64,000 nucleotides of DNA. It comes from Cytobacillus stercorigallinarum (GTDB taxonomy: Bacteria; Bacillota; Bacilli; Bacillales; Cytobacillaceae). The stretch lies in contig NZ_JACSQT010000009.1 of assembly GCF_014836495.1 (NCBI RefSeq), positions 157,373 through 221,372 on the forward strand, written 5' to 3'. The notes below the pieces were generated by a model. It did not search any database, was not told the origin of the DNA, and was given only the letters and a program-made list of their open reading frames with translations. Shown here in pieces: positions 17,581 through 26,206 of this stretch (within the stretch, counting starts at the first letter, position 1; each line of letters begins with the position of its first letter). Both the position numbers and the translations under genes were made by a program.

Positions 17581-19440
17581 TCATGATTTATTATCCAATA
17601 ACTGTTGTAACATCTGATTTTGCTTTGATAGTTGTTCTTTGAGTTGTAAAATTTCAGTTTGATTTGATTTATTTTGTTGCTCCAAGTCCTGTATCTTATT
17701 AATGAACTGTCTACTTTCACCATCATTAGGCTTCAACAAAACAAGTATCTGATTGGGACCTGTCCTTTTAATCACACGGAAACCTTCCTCTGATTGTGTT
17801 GCTATCCCTTCATCATTAGGGCGACAATAACTATTCACTTCACAACTGCCATCATCTCTCAAAAGAATTTGCCCCACTAGACCAACCGGTACCCACTCTG
17901 CACGTTTCTCACGTGGAATATATTTTTTTTGTGCATCCCACAATGGATTTATGACAGGTTGGGTTTCTTTGCTCGCTGGAATAAGGATATTTCCTTCTTT
18001 ATCCTTAATTTCTGGGATTTCTACTTCCTGATATTGTCTTCTCCCCCATTCGTCTAATTGATAACGCCCCTGCCAGCTTAATCCTGCACTATTACCTATA
18101 ATACTAGGAGTCGCGCTCGTAATTCCTAATATATAATCATCTGAGGTTGCTTTTTTGATTTTATTTCCTACAAGTGTCACAAAGTACCCCACTTCTATTT
18201 CTTTACCATCTACAGTTTCAAACATTTCTGCGAAGTCAGCTCCACCAGTATTATACGAAGCCCCATCAATGTACATTTCTCCGTTACTGGCTAGCCATTT
18301 TGCACCTAAACCTCTACTAATACTACTCGTTCCATTACCAATAAACCATGAATAATCTTCCTCTACATCTCCATAACGACCCATAATATGTGTAGCTGTA
18401 AAACCTGCTGCATTAGTATTTATTCCTTCTGCGTGGGACATTTGGCCACTTGCAATGGTGAATATCCCTTCTGCATGAGACATAGCTCCACTCGCTGTTG
18501 TTTCTTGTCCTTCAGCGTGGGAATGATCTCCTGTCGCTATTGTCAGACTTCCTTCGGCATGGGAATTAGGGCCACTGGCTATTGTTCGACTTCCTTCTGC
18601 ATGAGAGTTTGGCCCTGTCGCATTAGAAAAAAAACCTTCTGCATGGGAAAATGCTCCACTTGCCTCGGTTGAAAATCCTTCTGCATGAGAGTTCTCCCCA
18701 CTTGCCAACGTCTCTTCACCCTCTGCATGAGCAGCTAAACCTTCTGCAGTCGTCAGGATTCCTTCTGCATGGGCACCGGGCCCGATTGCAATACTCGCCC
18801 TTCCTTCGGCATGGGAAGCTTCAGCCGTTGCTTGCGTGTTACTTCCTTCGGCATGGGAATATGCCCCCGTCGCTTGCGTATTAATGCCTTCTGCATGAGC
18901 GGCTACTCCGATTGTGGTAGACTGAATCCCTTCTGCATGGGAAGCTTCACCGAAAGCCAGTGACGCAGATCCCTCTGCATGTGAGACAGTACCGCTTGCT
19001 TCAGTTTGAAATCCTTCTGCATGAGAGGCTGTGCCAAGCGCCCGCGAGCCGCTTCCTTCTGCATGAGCAGAATTTCCAGAAACAACGGTATTTACTCCTT
19101 CTGCATGCGACGCATCTCCTTCAGATACTGTATTGTTTCCCTCCGCATGCGAAGCCTCACCGATAGCAAACGTGTTAAATCCTTCACTGTGAGAGGCTAC
19201 GCCAATTGATTGAGTAGAGGAGCCTTCTGCATGGGAAGATCCACCAAAGGATTGACTACCATATCCTTGCGCATGAGAAGCCTCACCTGCTGCCGTTGTA
19301 GTACTTCCCTCTGCATGAGAAGAAACGCCGCTTGCTACAGTATCAATACCTTCCGCATGAGAAGTAGCACCACTTGCAATTGTATTCGCCCCTTCTGCCT
19401 CCGAACAGTTGCCTGAGGCATTTCTGTTACATTCAACCAT
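17581..19440 (-). CDS. HAEG-repeat protein with C-terminal peptidase G2-type domain
   Basis: 619 residues from ATG 19440 (AGGGGGT upstream; the ATG at 19473 has no ribosome site). After 12 residues come 24 tandem 14-residue units of the form SHAEGxxTxASGxx, the YadA-head-like left-handed roll pattern. A linker with HIMGRYGDVEEDYSWFIGNG leads to a domain containing YNTGGADFAEMFET, GYFVTLVG and WVPVGLVGQILLRDDG. That domain resembles the intramolecular-chaperone/autocleaving peptidase G2 domain of phage appendage proteins. The last ~50 residues form a coiled coil, probably for trimerisation. There is no signal peptide. Likely a trimeric fibre on the spore or cell surface, or a phage-derived fibre; the role is unproven. 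Confidence 0.82.
   Translation of the reverse strand: MVECNRNASGNCSEAEGANTIASGATSHAEGIDTVASGVSSHAEGSTTTAAGEASHAQGYGSQSFGGSSHAEGSSTQSIGVASHSEGFNTFAIGEASHAEGNNTVSEGDASHAEGVNTVVSGNSAHAEGSGSRALGTASHAEGFQTEASGTVSHAEGSASLAFGEASHAEGIQSTTIGVAAHAEGINTQATGAYSHAEGSNTQATAEASHAEGRASIAIGPGAHAEGILTTAEGLAAHAEGEETLASGENSHAEGFSTEASGAFSHAEGFFSNATGPNSHAEGSRTIASGPNSHAEGSLTIATGDHSHAEGQETTASGAMSHAEGIFTIASGQMSHAEGINTNAAGFTATHIMGRYGDVEEDYSWFIGNGTSSISRGLGAKWLASNGEMYIDGASYNTGGADFAEMFETVDGKEIEVGYFVTLVGNKIKKATSDDYILGITSATPSIIGNSAGLSWQGRYQLDEWGRRQYQEVEIPEIKDKEGNILIPASKETQPVINPLWDAQKKYIPREKRAEWVPVGLVGQILLRDDGSCEVNSYCRPNDEGIATQSEEGFRVIKRTGPNQILVLLKPNDGESRQFINKIQDLEQQNKSNQTEILQLKEQLSKQNQMLQQLLDNKS
18397..19404 (-). repeat. 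24 tandem 42-bp coding repeats (HAEG units)
   Basis: Exactly 1008 bases, i.e. 24 x 42 bp, with no change of phase. The first unit is SEAEG; the next 23 read SHAEG, AHAEG, SHAQG or SHSEG. The invariant part is the HAEG turn, and positions 8-11 vary. No two units were seen to be identical in full, so the array is old or diversified rather than freshly amplified. Confidence 0.9.
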
Positions 19441-19738
19441 GATGTTATTACCCCCTAAATTAATATAATTCATAGGTCATTATATGTAATAATCACAGTT
19501 GCGCTTGGACAAACTTACTATTTTTCAAATTTTTTCTGATACAATATTCCTATTTTGTGACCAATTGTAGGAAATCCCTGTTCTTTTTATAGCTGTTAAG
19601 GTCACTTGATGTTTCCAACCTGTACTTCTTCAATAAATGATAAGGAATTTTGATTTTTTTCCTAAAAGTAGTAACTTTTGTGAGACCTGATAGGTTCAGA
19701 ATTCAATTTTTTGTTACATTCAGGTTTGTATGAAAAAA

Positions 19739-20059
19739 TTACTCATTTGGTTCAATCAAATATTTAGCTTCTGCTTCAATCATTTCTATATAGTTGTGTT
19801 GTTTAAAAGGTTTAGTATGTTTATGAATCCTTCTTAGACTTCCTTTTACTAAAGTTTTTTCGTTCAGAACATCTACAACAACGGTCAAGTAAACTTTCTC
19901 ATCATACTTTACTAGCCCAGTCACTTGGCCATTTTCTATATCAATTATATATTCAGGAACGATCTTTAATGGAGCAAATAATGTCCATCCTGTATTTCTA
20001 GACTTTCTTCCAAACATCCGGAATAACAGATACCGATAAATTTCTTTCAATTTTCTCAT
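19739..20059 (-). CDS. Hypothetical basic protein
   Basis: 106 residues. The first 25 are strongly basic (MRKLKEIYRYLLFRMFGRKSR). The middle is beta-rich (VPEYIIDIENGQVTGLVKYDEKVYLTVVVDVLNEK), and the end is acidic. AAGGGTGG precedes the ATG, which supports translation. There is no signal peptide and I recognise no family. It sits between the HAEG fibre gene and the transporter operon, on the same strand as both, with about 270 bases to the fibre gene. Confidence 0.6.
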   Translation of the reverse strand: MRKLKEIYRYLLFRMFGRKSRNTGWTLFAPLKIVPEYIIDIENGQVTGLVKYDEKVYLTVVVDVLNEKTLVKGSLRRIHKHTKPFKQHNYIEMIEAEAKYLIEPNE

Positions 20060-20142
20060 TTACGTCCACCCTTATACATTTATTAGTCTAACTTTCAAGA
20101 CCTTCTTTGTTTTTCCCTGCTATTGTTGTCATTAACGAGGAA

Positions 20143-20171
20143 AAACACGCACAAAAAAAATGTGCGCGTTT
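20143..20171 (-). terminator. Terminator of the TAXI/Pot-like operon
   Basis: AAACACGCACA / TGTGCGCGTTT with one mismatch around an A-rich loop; on the minus strand it ends in a T-run. It is 20 bases past the last permease gene. Confidence 0.75.
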
Positions 20172-20190
20172 AGCCAAATAAAAGAAATGA

Positions 20191-20988
20191 TTAATGATGA
20201 CCTCCACCAAAAACTTTTCCGACACCGTGGATTTTCTCTAATATGACGATGAGAATCACGGAGATGAATATAACAACACTGGATACAGAGGCAACAATTG
20301 GATTGTAAGCATCTTGCATGGTAGAGAATATTTCAATTGGTAAAGTACGTGTTTCAGGTGAGATCATAAAGAGTGAAACCGTTACATTATCAAAGGATGT
20401 TAAGAAAGCGAAAAGGCCACCTGAGATAATTGCTGGTCGGATTAATGGAAGCGTGATTTTCCAGAAGACCGTCCATGGGTTGGCGCCTAAGATTGCTCCG
20501 GCTTTTTCTAAATTATAATCAAAACCACTTAAGCCGGTTAACACTAAACGAATGACGTATGGAATGCAAATGATAATATGTGAAATCAGGAATCCTATTG
20601 ACGTACCCGCGAGCATTAATGGTGTAAAGTAAATTAATAATGCTATCCCTAATACAAGCTGAGGTACACTAAGTGGCGCCGTTAAAAAGGATGTAATCGC
20701 TGACTTTCCGGGAATATCATACTTGGCAATTGCTAGTGCACCTAGTGTGCCGAATATAACAGCAAATAGGGCAGCAAGCACGGCAAATTGCAAACTATTC
20801 ATGAAGGCGTCAATGAATTCAGGTCTTTCTAAGATTTTCGTATACCATTGAAACGAAAATCCTTCTGGCGGAAAGCTTGGATAGCTTGCTTTTGTAAATG
20901 ATGCAGGGATGACAGCGATTAGTGGGATTAAGATATAGATAATCCCAATAACAGCTAATGCTCCGCGTAATTTCCCGATTGCATTCAT
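20191..20988 (-). CDS. ABC transporter permease, PotC-like
   Basis: 265 residues with six predicted membrane helices. The cytoplasmic EAA loop is EKAGAILGANPWTVFWKITLPLIRP, which contacts the ATPase. Length and order match PotC/YdcV permeases of the spermidine/putrescine-iron-opine group. AAGGAGGTG precedes the ATG, which overlaps the stop of the upstream permease gene (TAATG), indicating translational coupling. It is the last gene of an operon led by a TAXI-type binding protein. The substrate cannot be fixed from sequence. Confidence 0.9.
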   Translation of the reverse strand: MNAIGKLRGALAVIGIIYILIPLIAVIPASFTKASYPSFPPEGFSFQWYTKILERPEFIDAFMNSLQFAVLAALFAVIFGTLGALAIAKYDIPGKSAITSFLTAPLSVPQLVLGIALLIYFTPLMLAGTSIGFLISHIIICIPYVIRLVLTGLSGFDYNLEKAGAILGANPWTVFWKITLPLIRPAIISGGLFAFLTSFDNVTVSLFMISPETRTLPIEIFSTMQDAYNPIVASVSSVVIFISVILIVILEKIHGVGKVFGGGHH

Positions 20989-21929
20989 TAACGGAACACC
21001 TCCTTGAATTTACTCTTCTCAAACCCTCGAGTAAATAAAAAGACTGATAGAAGCGTTGTCCCAAGCAAAACGTATGATAATGCCGATCCAAATGTCCATT
21101 GCAAGAGGTTATTAATTTGGTCGTATACAACAACTGGCATCACAGGCACATTCGCTCCGCCCATAAGCGCCGGTGTTACGTAGGCACTCATCGATAAGCT
21201 AAAGACTAAAACGCAACCAGAGACAATACCTGGTAAGCTCAGTGGTAATGTAATCGATAGGAAGTTCCTTAATGGACTTGCACCTAATATGGCTGATGCC
21301 TTCTCTAATGATGGGTCAATATTGTATAAGCTTGTGACTATAGCTAGTACCATAAATGGTAAATAGGCGTTTGAAAGACCTATAATGACTCCAACCTCTG
21401 AAAACAATAAATTCATAGGCTTGCTAATTAGACCCAGATCCATTAATAGTGTATTAACGGTCCCATTCGGTAGAAGTAATAAATACCAGCCAAAATTACG
21501 AACAACAATACTAACCAAAAGCGGTGAAGCAATGAGTAGTGTAATAAGTGCTCGTATTTTTGCTGAAGCCTTTGCCATCGTCAAGGCGATTGGATAACCC
21601 AATACGAGCGCAACTAGACTAGATAATAAGCTAATCTTAACCGTAACCCATAAAGAGTTTAAATAATAGCTATCGGTAAAAAGCGTGATATAGTTTGATA
21701 AACTGTAACTAGCTCCTTCACCACTTAAGTTATCAGTTGAAATAAAGCTTAAGTACAAAATATATAGCATCGGTACAACAAAAAATCCAAATAAGAACAA
21801 GAGGATTGATGTTAACAATAATAAGCCAGGTGCCCATGGCTTCCGTTTTTTCGCGCGCTTCTCTTGTTGCGGTGGTTGTTCCTTAGGTGCTACTCTTTTC
21901 TGATGATTTTGAGCTCTTGCGGCTTCCAT
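20988..21929 (-). CDS. ABC transporter permease, PotB-like
   Basis: 313 residues from ATG 21929, where GAGGTG is 7-8 bases upstream; the frame extends 10 codons further without a ribosome site. A basic Lys/Arg/Gln-rich cytoplasmic start (about 30 residues) precedes six membrane segments. The EAA loop is EKASAILGASPLRNFLSITLPLSLPG. This start places the first 40 bases inside the end of the ATPase gene. It pairs with the PotC-like permease to form the channel. Confidence 0.9.
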   Translation of the reverse strand: MEAARAQNHQKRVAPKEQPPQQEKRAKKRKPWAPGLLLLTSILLFLFGFFVVPMLYILYLSFISTDNLSGEGASYSLSNYITLFTDSYYLNSLWVTVKISLLSSLVALVLGYPIALTMAKASAKIRALITLLIASPLLVSIVVRNFGWYLLLLPNGTVNTLLMDLGLISKPMNLLFSEVGVIIGLSNAYLPFMVLAIVTSLYNIDPSLEKASAILGASPLRNFLSITLPLSLPGIVSGCVLVFSLSMSAYVTPALMGGANVPVMPVVVYDQINNLLQWTFGSALSYVLLGTTLLSVFLFTRGFEKSKFKEVFR

Positions 21930-22990
21930 CCAACAAACACCTCGCTTCCCTCTTTCCATGATGAACGGTACTCATTTGTTAATATTTGCAGTGATTTCCC
22001 CATAAATGCGACATCTATTTCCCATGAAGTCCCTAAGTAATTCAGTTGTGTGATTTTCGCCGGATGTAGTTCATACCCATCGACAGCCTCTTGTGACTCA
22101 GAAATATGAATGTTCTCTGGGCGAATGTATAACTTCACTTCATCCCCATTTTGGAAGGTGCGATTCTCTCCGATCACATTATCCCAACTTACTGATGTGA
22201 CTTCTTGACCGGCTTGAACCATAATCCGCTCTTGATCTGTTGATGTAACCATACCTTCAAAAGAGTTAGATTTACCGATAAATTGAAAAACAAATTCGGT
22301 TTTTGGATGTTTATAGATGGATGTCGGCGTACTAATTTGTTCAATCTTACCTGCATTCATGACTACGACACGATCGGAAAGCGATAGGGCTTCTTCCTGA
22401 TCATGGGTAACAAAGATAGTCGTTACACCGATTTCTTTTTGTAACCTTTTGATTTCTAAGCGAAGCTCATGCCTTAATTTCGCATCAAGGTTCGATAATG
22501 GCTCATCTAATAATAATAATTCCGGTTCGACAACCAACGCTCTAGCGATGGCTACTCGCTGTCTTTGTCCACCTGAGAGTTCCCGCGGATAGCGTTGTTC
22601 TAACCCTGATAACTTCACAAGTTCAAGGACGCGATCGATTTTCTTTTTTTGTTCTGATTTGGCAATTTTTCTTAATTTTAAGCCAAAGTTTAAGTTGTCA
22701 TAAACCGTCATATGTGGAAAAAGAGAATACGTTTGAAAAACCATGCCCAAATCTCTTTTATATGGAGGCACCTTTGTCACCTTTTTTCCTTTAATAAACA
22801 CATCTCCTTGGTCAGCCTCAAGAAAACCCGCAATTAAATTTAAAGTGGTCGATTTCCCGCACCCAGAAGGGCCAAGCAAGGTGAGAAGCTCACCCTGCTT
22901 TACTTCTAAATCGATGGAATTAAGAACAATATTTGATCCGAATTTCTTTATAGCTCCCTTAATTTCTACGTCGCTTATCGCTGTCGTCAT
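21890..22990 (-). CDS. ABC transporter ATP-binding protein, PotA-like
   Basis: 366 residues. Walker A GPSGCGKST is at 40-48, followed by the Q-loop VFQTYSLFPHMT, the signature LSGGQRQRVAIARAL, Walker B LLLLDEPLSNLDA and the H-loop VTHDQEEA. A C-terminal TOBE/OB regulatory domain covers about residues 240-366 (KLYIRPENIHI). It energises the import of the ligand delivered by the SBP encoded upstream. GAGGAGG precedes the ATG. Third gene of the operon. Confidence 0.94.
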   Translation of the reverse strand: MTTAISDVEIKGAIKKFGSNIVLNSIDLEVKQGELLTLLGPSGCGKSTTLNLIAGFLEADQGDVFIKGKKVTKVPPYKRDLGMVFQTYSLFPHMTVYDNLNFGLKLRKIAKSEQKKKIDRVLELVKLSGLEQRYPRELSGGQRQRVAIARALVVEPELLLLDEPLSNLDAKLRHELRLEIKRLQKEIGVTTIFVTHDQEEALSLSDRVVVMNAGKIEQISTPTSIYKHPKTEFVFQFIGKSNSFEGMVTSTDQERIMVQAGQEVTSVSWDNVIGENRTFQNGDEVKLYIRPENIHISESQEAVDGYELHPAKITQLNYLGTSWEIDVAFMGKSLQILTNEYRSSWKEGSEVFVGWKPQELKIIRKE

Positions 22991-23011
22991 CTCATTATGC
23001 CTCCTCTTCTA

Positions 23012-24112
23012 TTATTCTAGTAGTTTGCCAATTTCAGGAACGACTTCTTTATTCCAACGATCTGACCATTCCGCTCTAATTTCTGCGAATTTAGGTACAT
23101 CTGGCTTAAATGTCGGGTCATCCTCTGCTATCCCAATAGATTCTTGATATTTTTCTGGTAGATCTACTCCTTCAACAACTGGATAGAATCCTTCCTCTGC
23201 AATTAACGATTGGGCTTCTTCACTCACAAGATAATCAATAAATTGGAGAGCTTGCTCTTCTTTCGGTGTGTTCTTCACTAAAGTTGCACTAAAGGCTTGT
23301 AGTGGAACTCCTTCTTTTGGAATGGCCATTTTAATCGGTATGCCTGATTCAGCTAAATCACTAATAACATAAGAACCTAAGACAGATAGGTCAGCAGCAC
23401 CTTGTTGAATCGCTGGCATCACTTGTGTGGAGTTTTTATAGAAAGTAGTTGAATAACCTGCCAATTCCTTCGCTTTTTCTATACCTGGATCAATGTTATC
23501 TGTACTGCCTCCATTTGCCATTGCTAAAGCGTTTAATGTATTAAATCCCCAGTCATTTGTGATATCAACAAATGCAGTTTTCCCTTCATAATCTCCGGAT
23601 ACAAGGTCATTCCAAGATTCAATTGGTCCCCAACCATTCTTTTCGAATGATTCTGTATTATACGCTGGGGCAATGGCTAAGCCAAAAACAGGCGCCCCCG
23701 CACCCTCAACAGATACGAAATCATCAATAACATTGGTGAAGTTTGGTACATTCTCTTCACTTAATATCTCAGTTAAATCTTTTTCATTCGCCCGATAAAC
23801 ATCAGTTGGTACAAAAAAAGCGATATCAATATGGGGCGCATTCTTTTGTAGCTCTACTTTAGAAAGGATCTCTCCAGATAATCCTGGGATATAATTCACT
23901 TTAATACCGGTTTCTTCTTCAAATTTCGGTGCGATCACATCTCTTATCGTTTGTTCAATCACGCCACCATTACCTGCTACCGTAATTGACTTATTATCTG
24001 AGTTTCCACCTTCCGAACTTGCTTGTTCTCCGGATTTTTGTGGTGTTGGTGCCCCACAAGCAGCTAGACATAGCAACATAAAAATAGATAATGCCGTAAT
24101 GACTTTTTTCAT
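23012..24112 (-). CDS. ABC transporter substrate-binding lipoprotein, PotD/spermidine-iron type
   Basis: 366 residues. The signal peptide ends in a lipobox LAAC (Cys19), so it is a lipid-anchored binding protein. The mature part has the type-II periplasmic fold (ITVAGNGGVIEQTIRDVIAP, and FNTLNALAMANGG in the second lobe). The family binds polyamines, Fe(III), opines or phosphonates; the sequence does not discriminate. GGGGGAAAG lies inside the last codons of the TAXI gene and only one base separates the two genes, so they are translationally linked. Confidence 0.92.
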   Translation of the reverse strand: MKKVITALSIFMLLCLAACGAPTPQKSGEQASSEGGNSDNKSITVAGNGGVIEQTIRDVIAPKFEEETGIKVNYIPGLSGEILSKVELQKNAPHIDIAFFVPTDVYRANEKDLTEILSEENVPNFTNVIDDFVSVEGAGAPVFGLAIAPAYNTESFEKNGWGPIESWNDLVSGDYEGKTAFVDITNDWGFNTLNALAMANGGSTDNIDPGIEKAKELAGYSTTFYKNSTQVMPAIQQGAADLSVLGSYVISDLAESGIPIKMAIPKEGVPLQAFSATLVKNTPKEEQALQFIDYLVSEEAQSLIAEEGFYPVVEGVDLPEKYQESIGIAEDDPTFKPDVPKFAEIRAEWSDRWNKEVVPEIGKLLE

Positions 24113-24113
24113 T

Positions 24114-25082
24114 TTACTTTCCCCCTACTTCGTTTATATATTGTTTGGCACCTGGATGAAGTGGTATCGCTATATCAGTTGCTGCTTCATCAACCGTCAT
24201 ATTTGCAACAGCCGGATGATAGGCGGCCCATTCATCTAAGTGCTCATAAATACCTTCTACAATGTGATAGGCCAGCTCATTAGATAATTCTTCATTCGCA
24301 TACAGCACGTTTTGCACTGTAACTGTCGGTGTAGGCTCCGTTATCCCCTCATATGTATGACTCGGGATTTCTTGCCAATCATAGCCCTCGTACTGCTGAT
24401 TTAAGCGCTTACTTGCTTCCTCATCTACCTTAACTAACGTAAGGTTCTCCTCCTCTAGCAATCGTTCAATCACTGGATTAGGTAATCCGGATGAGAGAAA
24501 GGCAACGTCAATGGTGCCATTGTTAATACCCGCAGCTGATTGGGTAAAGGATAAATACGAAATATCCATTTTCTCTTGACTAAGTCCTGCTGTATCTAAC
24601 AGCCTTTCTGCCGTAAATCTTGTGCCACTTCCTTCTGCACCTAAACTGACTCGCTTCCCTTTTAAGTCAGATAAGGATTCAATGGATGGATCTGACGTTA
24701 CGATTTGCATATAGTTGCGATAAAGATTGGTTAATACCTTTAAATGTTTTTGTGATAATTCATCAGAATACAAAACATCCGCCATCGATATCCCAAGTTC
24801 AACCTCGTTACTACTTACGAGCTTCGCATTTTGAATCGAGGCATTTGTCACTCTCGTACCAAAAGCAGCCTCATTATACTCCTCTAAAATCGTCATTAAC
24901 CCCGCACCTAGCGGATAGTACACACCTGATACATCACCTGTTGCCAGCACGATTGACTTTTTCCCAACCGCTAACTCTTCTGATGGGGCCCTACTTAGAT
25001 CATAAGAAGATCGGATTTCGGAATGTGCATTCGTACAACCGCTTAAAAGAAAAATAATGGCTACCCATAATAATGACTTCAT
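24114..25082 (-). CDS. TAXI-family solute-binding lipoprotein (orphan of TRAP type)
   Basis: 322 residues from ATG 25082; the upstream ATG 25094 abuts GGGAGG too closely. Lipobox LSGC anchors it. The mature region has LATGDVSGVYYPLGAGLMTIL, then NAKLVSSNEVELGISMADV and RVSLGAEGSGTRFTAERLL, all diagnostic of TAXI proteins. These normally work with TRAP (DctQM-fusion) permeases, but no TRAP permease is in the window; instead it leads an operon with an ABC importer. It could be a second receptor or a sensor partner. It lies just downstream of a consensus sigma-54 promoter. Confidence 0.9.
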   Translation of the reverse strand: MKSLLWVAIIFLLSGCTNAHSEIRSSYDLSRAPSEELAVGKKSIVLATGDVSGVYYPLGAGLMTILEEYNEAAFGTRVTNASIQNAKLVSSNEVELGISMADVLYSDELSQKHLKVLTNLYRNYMQIVTSDPSIESLSDLKGKRVSLGAEGSGTRFTAERLLDTAGLSQEKMDISYLSFTQSAAGINNGTIDVAFLSSGLPNPVIERLLEEENLTLVKVDEEASKRLNQQYEGYDWQEIPSHTYEGITEPTPTVTVQNVLYANEELSNELAYHIVEGIYEHLDEWAAYHPAVANMTVDEAATDIAIPLHPGAKQYINEVGGK

Positions 25083-25113
25083 CCCTACTAACATCCTCCC
25101 TTATTTTTATTAA

Positions 25114-25130
25114 TGCAATTGTTGTGCCAA
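25114..25130 (-). promoter_or_regulatory. Sigma-54 (-24/-12) promoter of the TAXI/ABC operon
   Basis: On the minus strand TTGGCAC-N5-TTGCA, matching the sigma-54 consensus (TGGCAC, five bases, TTGCW) at every key base including the GG and GC pairs. It is 32 bases upstream of the TAXI start codon, in the right orientation. Confidence 0.9.
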
Positions 25131-25180
25131 AATTCATAATATTGATTTATGTATGCGCTTACAAAGTTCAGAAAAAGAAA

Positions 25181-25221
25181 ACCGGCAACTTTTGCCGTAT
25201 GTTGCGGAAAAAATTGCCGGT
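25181..25221. promoter_or_regulatory. Putative enhancer (UAS) for an NtrC-type activator
   Basis: Half-sites CGGCAA (25183), TTGCCG (25192), TTGCGG (25202) and TTGCCG (25214) are clustered within 37 bases, beginning about 50 bases upstream of the -24 element. The first two form a dyad with a 3-base spacer. This position and repetition are typical for enhancer-binding protein sites. The outer arms AAAACCGGCAA / TTGCCGGTTTT could also fold as a terminator-like hairpin. Confidence 0.65.
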
Positions 25222-25230
25222 TTTAACTTT

Positions 25231-25612
25231 TAGTTATTGCTAAATAAAATAAATTTTATAAGAGTTATCCATTAACACATAAAAAATAAATTTCTAAATT
25301 TTTTCTTCATTTTCAGTAATGCCTTTTGACACACTAAGAGGGCTTTGGTGAAGTTAGTCTATCGACTCCTTAATGCTCCCTTCGGTCCGCTTACCGTTGA
25401 CAGAAACCGAAAACTTCCTTCTAAGCAATGTTAAAGTAGTTTCCTTTAAAATTAATGCCCAAAATCTAAAGAAACAACACTCAATCCAAAATGTTGCTTC
25501 TTTAAAGACAATTTTTTTCTCTTAAATCATTCACATAATTTACTAGTATATTTAAAAGATCTTGGCTACTTATTTAGTCCGAAATTACACAGTTAAATAA
25601 CTGTTATTCTTT
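25231..25612. other. Intergenic stretch, nothing identified
   Basis: About 380 AT-rich bases between the UAS and the DUF3969 gene. I see no gene, repeat or promoter that I would call. Confidence 0.4.
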
Positions 25613-25639
25613 ACAAAAAACCCCTTATTTTATGAGGTT
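25613..25639 (-). terminator. Terminator of the DUF3969 gene
   Basis: On the minus strand AACCTC / GGGGTT (one G-U pair) with a 9-base loop is followed by TTTTTTG. The stem overlaps the stop codon. Confidence 0.6.
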
Positions 25640-26028
25640 ATTTTAATATTTTTTTTTATTACTTTATCTTGAAATTTATGTTCTTTTCTTTTTTGTAATA
25701 AAGTCATACTTTTTTCTTTAATTTCTATTAAACTTTGAGATAAATTTTCTGGTATTAAACTCTCTACATCTTCTAATTCTGTTCCTAAATGTATAACTTC
25801 TAATACTTCTTTTGAAATTCCTATAGAGTCTACTAATTCCATTATATACGGACTAAATAAAATGTTTTCTGACTCTTCTATTGTTATCAAATTTTCATTT
25901 ATACCTTCAATCAACCCTATAACATTTAAAAGTATTATTTTTTCTAATTCTTCTTTACTTGTAGTATTTAATAACAATTGATTCATATTACTATTTAACA
26001 CTCCAACCACTTTTGACTTTAACATCAT
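25630..26028 (-). CDS. DUF3969 family protein
   Basis: 132 residues. The core TSKEELEKIILLNVIGLIEGI, then TIEESENILFSPY and EVIHLGTELEDVESLIPE, matches DUF3969. The base composition is visibly more AT-rich than the neighbours, suggesting acquisition. In some genomes these small proteins occur near polymorphic toxins, but none is seen here. It sits between the sigma-54 promoter region and the regulator gene. A good ribosome site is not obvious. Function unknown. Confidence 0.75.
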   Translation of the reverse strand: MMLKSKVVGVLNSNMNQLLLNTTSKEELEKIILLNVIGLIEGINENLITIEESENILFSPYIMELVDSIGISKEVLEVIHLGTELEDVESLIPENLSQSLIEIKEKSMTLLQKRKEHKFQDKVIKKNIKITS

Positions 26029-26206
26029 ATACTAAACCTGATTTACTTTGAAAATAATGAATAGAAACCTTTTTCCATGTTCCACTTTCAATTTATCTTA
26101 ACATCTAATAAGAATTTATTAATTGTCTCATATAAAAGAGACTGTCTATCGTGGTCATATAATGTGCTTTTCCAAATGGAACTAAAAATGTAACAGTTAA
26201 ACTTGT

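Noticed and set aside
18397..19404. Regularly spaced ~42-bp repeats resembling a CRISPR array
   Set aside because: Units are contiguous and in phase with an ORF, no spacers exist, and no cas genes are present.
18388..19416. Several plus-strand ORFs of 60-94 codons inside the HAEG gene, rich in Cys-Met and Leu-His
   Set aside because: They are reverse-strand readings of the 42-bp coding repeats; the repeat keeps stop codons out of the other frames.
25178..25224. Rho-independent terminator AAAACCGGCAA / TTGCCGGTTTT
   Set aside because: The loop is 25 bases long and the position, just upstream of a sigma-54 promoter next to an NtrC-type gene, fits an enhancer site better. A dual role cannot be excluded.
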